Of a DNA stretch of 64,000 bases, positions 8,127 to 18,000 are shown piece by piece. The DNA lies in assembly GCA_024689465.1 (NCBI GenBank), contig JAILDL010000013.1, positions 46,693 through 110,692 of the forward strand, read 5' to 3'. Below the pieces are notes generated by a model. It saw nothing but the letters and a program-made list of their open reading frames with translations, was not told the origin of the DNA and ran no database searches. A program made the position numbers and the translations under genes. Origin of the DNA: Lachnospiraceae bacterium. Lineage in GTDB: Bacteria; Bacillota; Clostridia; Lachnospirales; Lachnospiraceae. Numbering within the stretch: position 1 is the first letter of the stretch; every line of letters starts with the position of its first letter.

Positions 8127-9755
8127 ATGGAATGGTGGAAAGAGAGGGCATTTTATCAGATCTATCCTCGAAGCTTTATGGATGGTAACGGGGACGGGAT
8201 AGGCGATATCAAGGGAATCATCTCAAAGCTGGATTATCTCAAATGGCTGGGGATTGGTGCTGTTTGGCTATGCCCGGTCTATGCATCTCCCAATGCCGAT
8301 ATGGGATACGACATCAGCGATTATGAAGCAATCATGGAAGAGTTTGGCTCCATGGAAGATTTTGATCTGCTGCTTAAGGAGATGCATAAGCGGGATATCA
8401 AGCTGATCATGGATCTGGTAGTCAATCATTCTTCTGATGAACACAGGTGGTTTCGGGAAGCGCGGAAAAGAAAGGATAATCCCTATCGGGATTTCTATAT
8501 CTGGAGAGAAGGAAAAGAAGGAAGAGAGCCCAATAACTGGAGCTCCTTTTTTACGCCTTCTGCATGGAGCTATGATGAAACAACGGGGGAATGGTACTTG
8601 CATCTGTTTTCCGAGAAGCAGCCGGATCTGAACTGGGAAAATCCATCCCTTCGGAAGGAAATCTTTGCCATGATCAATCGTTGGCTAGACCGGGGCGTGG
8701 ACGGTTTCCGAATGGATGTGATCAGCCTGATCGCGAAAGATCAGACATTTCCCGACGCACCGGGAGAAGGTTACCAAATGGATCCGACCCTGTTTTCCTT
8801 TCGCCTTCAGATGCATCAGTATCTGAAAGAAATGCGGAATACCTGCTTTCGCGGAAGAGACTGTATGTGTGTGGGGGAAACCACCTTTGTAAATACAACC
8901 AATGCTCCTTTGGTGGTGGGAGACGGGACGGAATTAGACCTGTTATTCCAGTTTGATCTCATGGACATCGATGGAGGCATTTCTAAATGGGATCTTCGGG
9001 ATTTTGATCTGGCCAGATTTAAACAGATCATCTGCCGCTGGCAGCAGGCCATTCCCTGGAATACGTTATTCTGGGGAAATCATGACCAGCCAAGGGCTGT
9101 ATCCAGATTCGGAGATGATACGAGCTTCCTTTTGTGGAACCGAAGCGCAAAGACTCTGGCAGCAGCCATGTATCTGCTAAAAGGGACACCGTTTATTTAT
9201 CAGGGTGAAGAAATCGGAATGACCAATTATCCTTTTAAGTCAAAGGATGAACTGCGGGATGTTGAAAGTCTGAATCTTTTGAAACATGCGACAAGGGACG
9301 AAAAAGGGAAAGCCTGGAAAGGGATTCTGGCGAAAGGAAGAGATAATGCCAGAACACCGATGCAGTGGAATGAGGAAAATAATGCCGGCTTTACTACAGG
9401 AACGCCATGGATTGCTGTAAATCCCAATTATATGCACATTAACGTTGAAGATGAGCAAAGTGAGGAATGGTCGATTCTTTCTTTCTATCGGCAACTGCTT
9501 TCCTTAAGAGCCAGTGAAAAAACAATATTAGAAGGAGATTTTGTATTGTTGCTGCCGGAGCATCCGCATATCTTTGCCTATGAGAGGACAACACAGGATA
9601 GCAGGATCTGTGTATATTGTAATCTGTCAGGAGAAGAAGAAAAACTGGAACTACCGGAAAAAGGACAGATTCTCATAAAGGAAGCATATGAGGATGGAAT
9701 CTTACAACCCTGGGGGTGTTTGATCACCAAACAGAATGCTGAAAATTCAGGATAA
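8127..9755 (+). CDS. GH13 oligo-1,6-glucosidase / alpha-glucosidase
   Basis: 542 residues, the usual length for GH13 subfamily 31 enzymes. The barrel starts with FYQIYPRSFMD and the calcium-loop motif DGNGDGIGDI. Catalytic residues are nucleophile D197 (GFRMDVI), acid/base E251 (VGETTF) and transition-state stabiliser D320 (NHDQPR). The Val directly after the nucleophile is the known marker of alpha-1,6 rather than alpha-1,4 preference in this subfamily. No signal peptide, so cytoplasmic. It should release glucose from the non-reducing ends of isomaltooligosaccharides produced or trimmed by the adjacent GH66 enzyme. Last gene of the operon that starts at 3321. Confidence 0.93.
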   Translation: MEWWKERAFYQIYPRSFMDGNGDGIGDIKGIISKLDYLKWLGIGAVWLCPVYASPNADMGYDISDYEAIMEEFGSMEDFDLLLKEMHKRDIKLIMDLVVNHSSDEHRWFREARKRKDNPYRDFYIWREGKEGREPNNWSSFFTPSAWSYDETTGEWYLHLFSEKQPDLNWENPSLRKEIFAMINRWLDRGVDGFRMDVISLIAKDQTFPDAPGEGYQMDPTLFSFRLQMHQYLKEMRNTCFRGRDCMCVGETTFVNTTNAPLVVGDGTELDLLFQFDLMDIDGGISKWDLRDFDLARFKQIICRWQQAIPWNTLFWGNHDQPRAVSRFGDDTSFLLWNRSAKTLAAAMYLLKGTPFIYQGEEIGMTNYPFKSKDELRDVESLNLLKHATRDEKGKAWKGILAKGRDNARTPMQWNEENNAGFTTGTPWIAVNPNYMHINVEDEQSEEWSILSFYRQLLSLRASEKTILEGDFVLLLPEHPHIFAYERTTQDSRICVYCNLSGEEEKLELPEKGQILIKEAYEDGILQPWGCLITKQNAENSG

Positions 9756-9837
9756 AGATTGTAAAGTGTTCTAAAATCCGATATTTTTAAGGAGAAGTAG
9801 TAATGTTTTTCTTTCCTGAAAATAGAGGGGGATATGT

Positions 9838-10422
9838 ATGGAAGCATTGGAAGCGATCCGCACCAGAAGAAGCACCAGAGCCTACAAGGACAAGATGCCC
9901 GATCGGGATTTGATCCGGGAAGTCATTGAAGCCGGACGGACGGCCCCCAGCGGCTCTAACAGCCAGGCAACGCACCTTTTGGTGATCACAGATGGCAAAG
10001 TGCTGGAAGACCTGGCGGGATTGGTGCAAATGGAGTTTGCAAAGATGGAGATCACAGAGGATACCTATGTGTCCCTGAAGCATTCCATTCAGGCATCCAA
10101 AGCCGGAACCTATGTATTTCACTATAATGCGCCGGTTCTGATCGTCACGGCGAATCGCAAAGGCTATGGCAATGCCATGGCAGACAGCGCCTGCGTACTG
10201 GAAAACATGATGATCGCCGCAAACGCCCTGAATCTTGGCAGCTGCTGGATCAATCAGCTCCACTGGCTGGATGAGAATGAAGCTGTGCGATCCTTCATGG
10301 AAAAGCTGGGCTTAAAAGAAGAGGAGACCATCACCGGTGGCCTGATCCTGGGGTATCCGGAGGGCGGCCTTCCCAATCGGGAACCGTTGGAGCGGAAAGG
10401 AAATCCCGTTACCTGGATCTGA
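9838..10422 (+). CDS. Nitroreductase-family FMN oxidoreductase
   Basis: 194 residues. The N-terminal motif RTRRSTRAYKDKMP is the FMN-phosphate-binding start of the nitroreductase fold, followed by APSGSNSQATHLLVI and, near residue 130, LNLGSCWINQLHW. It probably transfers hydride from NAD(P)H through FMN to a small oxidised compound; the physiological substrate is unknown. The ATG at 9838 follows AGAGGGGG with 6 nt spacing. It stands alone between two sugar operons, with a terminator 50 nt after its stop, so it is unlikely to belong to either. Confidence 0.88.
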   Translation: MEALEAIRTRRSTRAYKDKMPDRDLIREVIEAGRTAPSGSNSQATHLLVITDGKVLEDLAGLVQMEFAKMEITEDTYVSLKHSIQASKAGTYVFHYNAPVLIVTANRKGYGNAMADSACVLENMMIAANALNLGSCWINQLHWLDENEAVRSFMEKLGLKEEETITGGLILGYPEGGLPNREPLERKGNPVTWI

Positions 10423-10442
10423 GCATACCCGGTGACCAAATC

Positions 10443-10504
10443 TAAAAAAATGACACCTGCATAAAATGAGAAGCCTTTGAACAGAAGGCTTCTTTTTTTA
10501 TGCT
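10443..10504 (+). promoter_or_regulatory. Putative promoter of the beta-helix/GH94 operon with A-tract element
   Basis: A7 (10444-10450) followed by TGACACC, then TAAAATGAG. A plausible core promoter lies further on: TTGAAC (10477-10482), 16 nt, TATGCT (10499-10504), 55 nt from the A-tract start. The terminator hairpin of the preceding gene lies between element and -10, so the core promoter starts immediately after the T-run. Two near-identical copies of the element lie upstream of the genes at 18183 and 30662. Confidence 0.45.
10470..10499 (+). terminator. Rho-independent terminator after the nitroreductase gene
   Basis: 8-bp perfect stem GAAGCCTT/AAGGCTTC (10470-10477 with 10485-10492), 7-nt loop, seven T residues. 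Confidence 0.85.
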
Positions 10505-10550
10505 ACAAGATAGAAAACCAGAATGGAAGGGATGGATGGAGAGGAGCAAC

Positions 10551-12362
10551 ATGAAAAAACGATTACTTGGTCTTTTGGCCTGTGGCATATTGATCGCCGT
10601 ACTGGCATGGACCGGATTGGAAACAAAAATACAGAAAGAAAAAGAAAACTTCATGAAGATTGAAAACTATCACACAGCCCAGCTGGGAGAGAACGTATAT
10701 CTGTTCCGGGAAAGCGATGATCACGCACAGATCCAGGAGATCATTGATTCTGTCTATCGGAAACAGGAAGCAAACCAGTTCGGGGAGGAGCGTATTGCCT
10801 TTTGCTTTTTCCCCGGAGATTACAGCGATATCACCGTCAGCGTAGGGTTTTATACCCAGGTGCTTGGCCTGGGAACGAGGCCGACGGATGTAAAGATCGG
10901 AAAGCTGGAGTGTCTGGCCAGATGGCTGGGAAACGATCCCGGCAATCACAACGCCTGCTGCAATTTCTGGCGCAGCGTGGAAAACGTGGAGCTGTTATCC
11001 AATACGGTCTGGGCCGTGTCCCAGGCTACAGATATGCGACGGATACAGGTGGACGGAGCCCTTTACCTCCACGATGACTATGGCTGGTGCAGCGGCGGCT
11101 TCTTATCGGATTCCAAAGTAGCCACCATGATCGACTCCGGCTCCCAGCAGCAGTGGCTTTCCAGAAACAACCGGTACAAAGCCTGGATGAACGATAACTG
11201 GAACGAAGTCTTTGTAGGAGATGATCCCGACGGAACCCCCACCGGTACCTGGCCGGTCAAAGCCTATACCGAGGTGGAAAAGACAGTAGAGATCCGGGAA
11301 AAGCCCTTCCTTGTATGGACCGAGGCGGAAGTAAAAAGCGCACTGGGGATCTTTGTTCCCGAAACGCGCATGGACAGCGTAGGCCCCTCCTGGGAGGAGG
11401 ACGCAGAAACGCCCGGAAATATCAGCGCCATTACGGACTGGTACATCGCACAGCCGGGTACGGATTCTGCAGAAACCATCAATGCAGCCATTCTGGAGGG
11501 AAAGAACATCCTCTTTACGCCGGGTATCTACAATCTGTATGAGCCCATCGTGGTAGAGCAGGATGACCGGATGCTCCTTGGCCTTGGCCTTGCATCTCTG
11601 CGTGCCTGCAACGGCAATGCCTGCATCGAAACAAAGGGCAGTAACCTGACCATCGCGGGACTTTTATTTGATGCCGGTGTTGCAGCAGAAAAGGACGGCA
11701 AGAAGGTATCTTCTCCAAACCTTCTCTATGTAGGAGAAGGAAAGGACGTGAACATTTCCGACCTGTATTTCCGTGTAGGCGGTACACCCACCAATCAGCC
11801 GGCGACCGCTACCTGCTGCGTCACCCTGGATGCGGATCATGTGATCGGCGATAACCTGTGGGTCTGGAGAGCCGATCATGGGGATCAGGTTGCCTGGGAT
11901 AAGAACGTAACAAAGAACGGCATCGTGATCAACGGAGACGATACCATCATGTATGCCCTGATGGTAGAGCATTTTCATGAATACCAGACCGTGTGGAACG
12001 GCAACAACGGCCAGCTGTATATGTACCAGAGCGAAGTGCCCTATGACGTTCCCGGTAACGATGTATGGATGAGCAGGGGCGGCACCCGCTACGGCTATGC
12101 TTCCCTGTTTGTAAACGATGATGTGGAGCGATTCCACGGAGAAGGGATCGGCATCTATCTGTATAACCGGGATGCTTCGGTGCTTTTGGAGAGCGTCATG
12201 GAGATGCCGGATAAGAAGGGCGTATCCGTTCACCACATCCTGTCGGTGATGATCACCGGAAATCCCGGCGTAGCCCATGTTTTAAACGAAGCAGGAGGGG
12301 CCGCCATGACACCCGGCTCAAAAGCCATGTTGATCGATTATGAGGGAGGAGAGTATCGATGA
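10551..12362 (+). CDS. Membrane-anchored pectate-lyase-fold (parallel beta-helix) protein, possible glycan-active enzyme
   Basis: 603 residues. MKKRLLGLLACGILIAVLAW forms a signal anchor (about 4-22); the Cys at 11 is too near the start for a normal lipobox. The rest should lie outside the membrane. It has two halves typical of twin beta-helix proteins: VGFYTQVLGLG at about residue 100 with WRSVENVEL and WAVSQATDMRRIQVDG, then a second repeat region starting ILFTPGIYNLYEPI at about 330 and DDRMLLGLGLASLR. I recall similar cores in secreted actinobacterial proteins with uninformative database names, and distantly in GH55-type twin-helix enzymes; this is unverified. The ATG at 10551 has GAGGAG just upstream. 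Its stop overlaps the start of the next gene (ATGA), so it is translationally coupled to a GH94-like gene. Acting on a polysaccharide outside the cell is an inference. Confidence 0.6.
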   Translation: MKKRLLGLLACGILIAVLAWTGLETKIQKEKENFMKIENYHTAQLGENVYLFRESDDHAQIQEIIDSVYRKQEANQFGEERIAFCFFPGDYSDITVSVGFYTQVLGLGTRPTDVKIGKLECLARWLGNDPGNHNACCNFWRSVENVELLSNTVWAVSQATDMRRIQVDGALYLHDDYGWCSGGFLSDSKVATMIDSGSQQQWLSRNNRYKAWMNDNWNEVFVGDDPDGTPTGTWPVKAYTEVEKTVEIREKPFLVWTEAEVKSALGIFVPETRMDSVGPSWEEDAETPGNISAITDWYIAQPGTDSAETINAAILEGKNILFTPGIYNLYEPIVVEQDDRMLLGLGLASLRACNGNACIETKGSNLTIAGLLFDAGVAAEKDGKKVSSPNLLYVGEGKDVNISDLYFRVGGTPTNQPATATCCVTLDADHVIGDNLWVWRADHGDQVAWDKNVTKNGIVINGDDTIMYALMVEHFHEYQTVWNGNNGQLYMYQSEVPYDVPGNDVWMSRGGTRYGYASLFVNDDVERFHGEGIGIYLYNRDASVLLESVMEMPDKKGVSVHHILSVMITGNPGVAHVLNEAGGAAMTPGSKAMLIDYEGGEYR

Positions 12363-15004
12363 AAAGATTTGTGGAAGAGGATGTATTTGAGATCAAAGGG
12401 GAGCACGTATCCCCCCAGCTGTATTTTCCGCTGGCTGGTGAAAACGGGTTAAAGAGTGCCATCACCCCTTACGGAAAGGGGGATGCCAAGACGGATCAGA
12501 ACCATTTCCTGTTTGCCCCCACCAGCGTTCTGGACTTGTCGGAAGGCAATCTGGGCAGAAACTTCTGGTTCTGCTTAAGGGAAGGAGAACCCTGGTCTTT
12601 ATTCGGCAGCAGTGCATGGCAGAAGGCCCTGGAATTTACCGAGGATGAAGAAGAGGTGGAGATAAAGGCCGGCTATATGTGGCAGACCATCACCCGCAGC
12701 AGCGAAGTGTTAAAGCTGAAGGCGGAGGTTACCAGCTTTATCCCCTTTGGTGAAAATACGGAGATCCATTTATTTACCATCGAAAATACCGGTAGCAAAC
12801 CGGTGGTTGGAACGGCCCTGTCTGCCTTTCCCATTTACGGCAGGAGCGCGGACAACATCCGGGATCATCGCCATGTGACCAGCTTACTGCACAGATGCCG
12901 CGTGGGAGAAAAGGGCATTTATGTAACGCCCACCATGAGCTTTGACGAGCGGGGGCACCAGAGAAACGATGTGACCTATTTTGTAGAGGGTATGACCGGG
13001 GACGGAAGATACCCCACCCGGTTTATCCCGGTTCTGGACGACTTTGTGGGGGACGGCACCTTAGAGCGCCCCGAAGCCTTAAAGGATCTGGAACACTTTG
13101 CAGATTATGTGGCACCGGGAACGGAAGTAGCAGGTCAGGAAATGACAGGCACCTTACTGTTTCCCGAACTGACCCTGCAGCCCGGAGATCAGAAGACCTA
13201 TATCCTCTTTGCGGGGATCGGAGAAGGGTCGAAAAAGTACCACACTCTGGAGGATGTGCAGGCAGAACTGGAAAAAACCAGACGCTACTGGAAGAACAAG
13301 ATGAATGTAGCAGTGGAAACCGCGGATCCTGCCTTTGACGGGTTTATGCGCTGGGTAGCGTTCCAGCCGGAACTCAGACGCCTCTTTGGCTGCTCCTTCC
13401 TGCCCCATCACGATTACGGAAAAGGCGGCAGAGGATGGAGAGACTTATGGCAGGACTGCCTGGCTCTGCTTCTGATGAATCCCGGCGGTGTACGGGCAAT
13501 GCTTCTTGGAAACTTTGCAGGAGAGCGGATTGACGGAACCAATGCCACCATCATCGGGGAAAAGCCTGGTGAGTTTAAGGCGGACCGGAACGCCATCTCC
13601 CGTGTGTGGATGGATCACGGCGCATGGCCGTTCCTTACCTGTGACCTGTATTTTAACCAGACCGGAGACTACGGCCTGTTACAGGAAAAGACGGTTTACT
13701 TCAGAGACCGCCTGATCTACCGGGGCGAGAAGGTATCGGAAAACCATTATACCGACACCCTGCTGCATACCGCATCCGGAGACGTCTATGAAGGAACGGT
13801 ATTGGAGCACCTCCTGCTGCAGAACCTGGCAGCCTACTGGGATACCGGGGAAGCAGGACACCTTCGCCTTCGCAATGCAGACTGGAACGATGCCCTGGAT
13901 ATGGCAGCCGATAAGGGCGAGAGCGTAGCCTTTACCAACTTCTACGGAAGAAACCTGCTCCTTTTGGCTGAGCTGATCGAAAAGGTGGTGCCGGAGGGAG
14001 AAGAAGTAACCTTCTTTGCGGAGATGGAGCACCTTCTGGCAAAAGGTAAGGCAGATCCTTCCTACCGCAAAGATGTGCTGAACGGTTATCTGGAAACCGT
14101 AAAGGAAACGGTTTCCGGTGCCATGACTTCCATGGAAGGCAGAGCACTGGCCAGAAACCTGCGTGATAAGGGACTGGAGCTGTTAGAAGAGATCCGCCGG
14201 AAAGAGTGGATCGACTTAGGGGACGGCGGCTTCTACAACGGCTACTATGACGATCACGGCAGAGCCCTGGAGGGCATCCGGGACGGAAGAGTCCACATGA
14301 TGCTTACCAGTCAGGTATTTGCCATCATGGCAGGCACCGCAGATGCAAAGCAGGTGGAAGCCATTGTAAAGAGCGCCGATGACCTTTTGTTTGATGCTTC
14401 CTGTGGTGGCTACCGTTTAAATACGGACTTTAAGGAAGTCAAGATGGATATGGGCCGGATGTTCGGCTTTGCCTTCGGAGAAAAGGAAAACGGAGCGGTC
14501 TTTGCCCACATGGCCGTGATGTACGGAAATGCCTTGTACCAGAGAGGCTTTGCAAAGGAAGGCTATAAGGCACTGCATGCCCTTTACAGCCAGTCCATGA
14601 ACGATGCAGTCAGCCGCATCTACCCGGGCCTGCCGGAATACTTCGGACGAAAGGGCAGAGGTTTATATCACTACCTCACCGGTTCCGCCAGCTGGTATCT
14701 CATGACCGTGATGAACCAGATGTTTGGCGTACGGGGAAAGGACGGAAATCTCCTTCTGGATCCCAAGCTGCTCAGAGAACAGTTCGATGAGGAACATAAG
14801 GCACAGATATCCTGCCGTTTTGCGGATATCGACTGGAAGATCACCTATGAGAACCCGGAGGATAAGGAATACGGCGAGTATACCATCCGGGAGCTGTATC
14901 TGGATGACGAGCGTTGTGACACGACCCGACCGGAGATCCCTCTGGGCAAGATCAAATCCTTAAATGAAGGCATCCGTCACCGGATCCGTGTGGTCCTTGG
15001 ATAA
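12359..15004 (+). CDS. GH94-like glycoside phosphorylase
   Basis: 881 residues. It has the architecture of cellobiose-phosphorylase-type enzymes: an N-terminal beta-sandwich (about 1-290), a helical linker, an (alpha/alpha)6 barrel and a C-terminal jelly roll. Barrel motifs are GRGWRDLWQD (RDLWQD at 361-366) and ADWNDALD, with DWND at 508-511; this loop carries the general acid Asp in GH94. Such enzymes cleave a beta-glucosidic bond with inorganic phosphate, giving alpha-glucose 1-phosphate and saving ATP. No signal peptide, so cytoplasmic. The exact linkage (beta-1,4, beta-1,3, beta-1,2 or another) and even the sugar cannot be deduced. It could also belong to a sister family of clan GH-Q (GH149, GH161). 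It overlaps the beta-helix gene by 4 nt and is followed 18 nt later by a second GH94-like gene. Confidence 0.82.
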   Translation: MKRFVEEDVFEIKGEHVSPQLYFPLAGENGLKSAITPYGKGDAKTDQNHFLFAPTSVLDLSEGNLGRNFWFCLREGEPWSLFGSSAWQKALEFTEDEEEVEIKAGYMWQTITRSSEVLKLKAEVTSFIPFGENTEIHLFTIENTGSKPVVGTALSAFPIYGRSADNIRDHRHVTSLLHRCRVGEKGIYVTPTMSFDERGHQRNDVTYFVEGMTGDGRYPTRFIPVLDDFVGDGTLERPEALKDLEHFADYVAPGTEVAGQEMTGTLLFPELTLQPGDQKTYILFAGIGEGSKKYHTLEDVQAELEKTRRYWKNKMNVAVETADPAFDGFMRWVAFQPELRRLFGCSFLPHHDYGKGGRGWRDLWQDCLALLLMNPGGVRAMLLGNFAGERIDGTNATIIGEKPGEFKADRNAISRVWMDHGAWPFLTCDLYFNQTGDYGLLQEKTVYFRDRLIYRGEKVSENHYTDTLLHTASGDVYEGTVLEHLLLQNLAAYWDTGEAGHLRLRNADWNDALDMAADKGESVAFTNFYGRNLLLLAELIEKVVPEGEEVTFFAEMEHLLAKGKADPSYRKDVLNGYLETVKETVSGAMTSMEGRALARNLRDKGLELLEEIRRKEWIDLGDGGFYNGYYDDHGRALEGIRDGRVHMMLTSQVFAIMAGTADAKQVEAIVKSADDLLFDASCGGYRLNTDFKEVKMDMGRMFGFAFGEKENGAVFAHMAVMYGNALYQRGFAKEGYKALHALYSQSMNDAVSRIYPGLPEYFGRKGRGLYHYLTGSASWYLMTVMNQMFGVRGKDGNLLLDPKLLREQFDEEHKAQISCRFADIDWKITYENPEDKEYGEYTIRELYLDDERCDTTRPEIPLGKIKSLNEGIRHRIRVVLG

Positions 15005-15022
15005 GAAGAGGAGAATCAAGCG

Positions 15023-18000
15023 ATGAATCAAACCTATACTTGGAACGATTATGGAAAGAAAAGCCCCTTTGCAAGCTTCCTGCCGGGAATCGCAGGAGAA
15101 AAGGGAATCCCCATCTGGTGCTACTACGTAAACAGAGGGCAGGCAGTGGTCAGCTTCGGCTCCAACCATAAGGACCATGCCATCATGGAGTTTTATCCTG
15201 CCCATGTAGCTTATCAGAATGTCAAGCGGACCGGCTTTCGTACCTTTATAAAGGAAAACGGAATGGTCACAGAGCCCTTCATGAAGGAGAAGGTATCCCA
15301 TGCCATGGAGATCGGCATGAACCACCTGACCCTTCGGGAGGAAAACAGGGAAAACGCCTTACAGACAGAGGTTACCTATTATACCCTTCCCAATGAGCGG
15401 ATCGGAGCACTGGTACGAAAGGTGACCATCACCAACCTGGGGGAAGAAAGACGCAGCCTGGAGATCTTGGATGGTATGCCTGCTGTGATCTGCTACGGCG
15501 TCAGCCAGGATAACATGAAGAACATGACCCAGACCGCCAAGGCCTGGATGCAGGCGGAGGATACCCGGACCGGAGTTCCTTATTTCCGCGTGCGGGCATC
15601 CATCGAGGATACCATCGATGTAACCGAGGTAAAGGGCGGAAACTTTGCCTTTGCCATGGATGAGACCGGACGGATGCTCTCTGCGATCACCGATCCCAAG
15701 GTAGTCTTTGCCTATGACAATTCTCTGGGAGAGGCAGCAGGCTTTGAAGAGAAGGACTTAGCAGAGCTCCTTTCCGAAAAGCAGAATGCATCCAACCTCC
15801 TTCCCTGTGCCTTCTTTGGAACTACGCTGATCCTGGAAAAGGGAGAGAGCAGGACCTTCTACGAGCTGATCGGGCAGGTGGAAGATAAGGAGACACTGCA
15901 GCACTTCCTGGAGAAAGGGCTCACCCCTTCCTTCTTCGAAGAAAAGGAGCAGGAAGCAAAGGATTTGGCAGAGGAGCTGACCGGGGACATGGAGACCCAT
16001 ACTGCGCATCCTGTTTTCGATGCCTACAGTACCTACACCTATATGGACAATCTGCTGCGCGGCGGAAAGCCCATCCTCCTTGGAAAGAACAAGGTGTTCT
16101 ATTGCTATTCTCGTAAGCACGGGGACCTGGAGCGGGATTACAACTATTTTGCCATGCTGCCGGAATATTATTCTCAGGGCAACGGCAACTTCCGGGATGT
16201 AAACCAGAACCGTCGCTGCGATATCTTCTTCCATCCCTTCATTGGGCGGGAGAATATACGGATGTTCTACAACCTGATCCAGATGGATGGTTACAACCCG
16301 CTGCTCATTGAAAAACAGACATACTTCCTAAAGGAAGAGGAGTCCTTTACACCGGGGGCTCTCTTAATGGACCTGGAAAAGCAGATGGGAAGCCTGGAAA
16401 AGGCTCTGCCTGTTTTTGAAGAGACCATGGAGAAAGCACAGAGCCGGGTAAGCGCTTCCTTTGGAGAAGGCTACTGGACCGACCACTGGACCTACAACCT
16501 GGATCTGATAAAGGAATATCTGGATCTCTTCCCGGAACAGGAAGAGGCCATGCTCTATGAAGAGACCTACAGCTACTTTAAGGCAGGGGCTCTCATCAAT
16601 CCCCGCTTTAAGAGATATGTAAAGACAGCCCGTGGCATCCGGCAGTATCGTGCACTGGATCAGAACGCCATGCGAAAGGATCCGGAGAAGCTGGTAAAGA
16701 ACAGCAAGGGAAAGATCCAGAAGAGCACCCTGATGGAAAAACTGATCCTGCTCGGGACCATGAAGTTTACAGCCCTGGATCCCTATGGTATGGGCATTGA
16801 GATGGAGGGCGGAAAACCCGGTTGGTATGATGCCTTAAACGGTCTGCCCGGTATGTTGGGAAGCTCGGTGAACGAACTGTGTGAACTGGCACGAAGCCTG
16901 GACTATACCATCGATGCCTTAAAACGCTTCCCCAGAGCAGTAAAGCTTTTTGCAGAGTTTGCGGATTTCTTTGAAGAGATCCGGAGCATTGCCATGACCC
17001 ATGAACAGGCCATGGAAGGGTGCGGCGAGAAGCTGGATTTCTGGAATGCGATCAACGATAAAAAGGAAGCTTACAGAAAGCTGGTATACAACGGGGTATC
17101 CGGAGAAGTCAAAGACCTGTTTGCGGAAGAGATCCTGGCGGGACTTTGCTGCTTCAGAAGGATCGTGGGCATGGGCATCCGGAAAGCCATAAAGCATTCC
17201 AACGGGATCTGTCCTTCCTACTATTACTACGATGTAACGGATTTTGCAGAGAAGGGAGAGGAGATCATCCCGCTGCATTTTGTACAGAGAAACATTCCCT
17301 ATTTCCTGGAGGGCGTGGTGCGCTACTTAAAGCTTCCCGAGGCGGAAGGACAGAAGGAAGCGATCTATGAAAAGGTAAAGAATTCCGATTTATATGACCG
17401 CAAGCTTTCCATGTATAAGGTCAATGCCTCCCTTGAGGACGTAACCTACGAAGCAGGACGCTGCACCAGCTTTACACCGGGCTGGCTGGAAAACGAATCC
17501 ATCTGGCTGCACATGGAATACAAGTACCTGCTGGAGCTGATCCGAAGCGGACTCTATAAGGAGTTTTTTGAAGATCTGAAGGCAGCAGCCATTCCGTTCC
17601 TGGATGAAGAAACCTACGGCAGAAGCCTGCTGGAGAATTCCTCCTTCATCGCCAGCAGCAAAAATCCGGATGAAAGCATTCACGGCAAGGGCTTTGTAGC
17701 AAGATTGTCCGGCTCCACCATTGAATTTATCAGCATGTGGAAGGAGATGTTCTTCGGAAAGAACCTGTACACCCTTGAGGACGGAGAATTGAAGGCACGC
17801 TTTGCACCGGCTCTTCCCGCATATCTCATAGGGGAAGATAAGCAGGTATCCGCGGTATATATGGGAAATACCCGTGTTACCTACCACTTTGATGAGGTGT
17901 CGGATTTTTACCCGGGTACCTATGATATCCGGGAGATCCGGATCACGGATGAAAACAATGACACCTTCTTCGCACCGGATGGAATAAAGGGCGAAATGGC

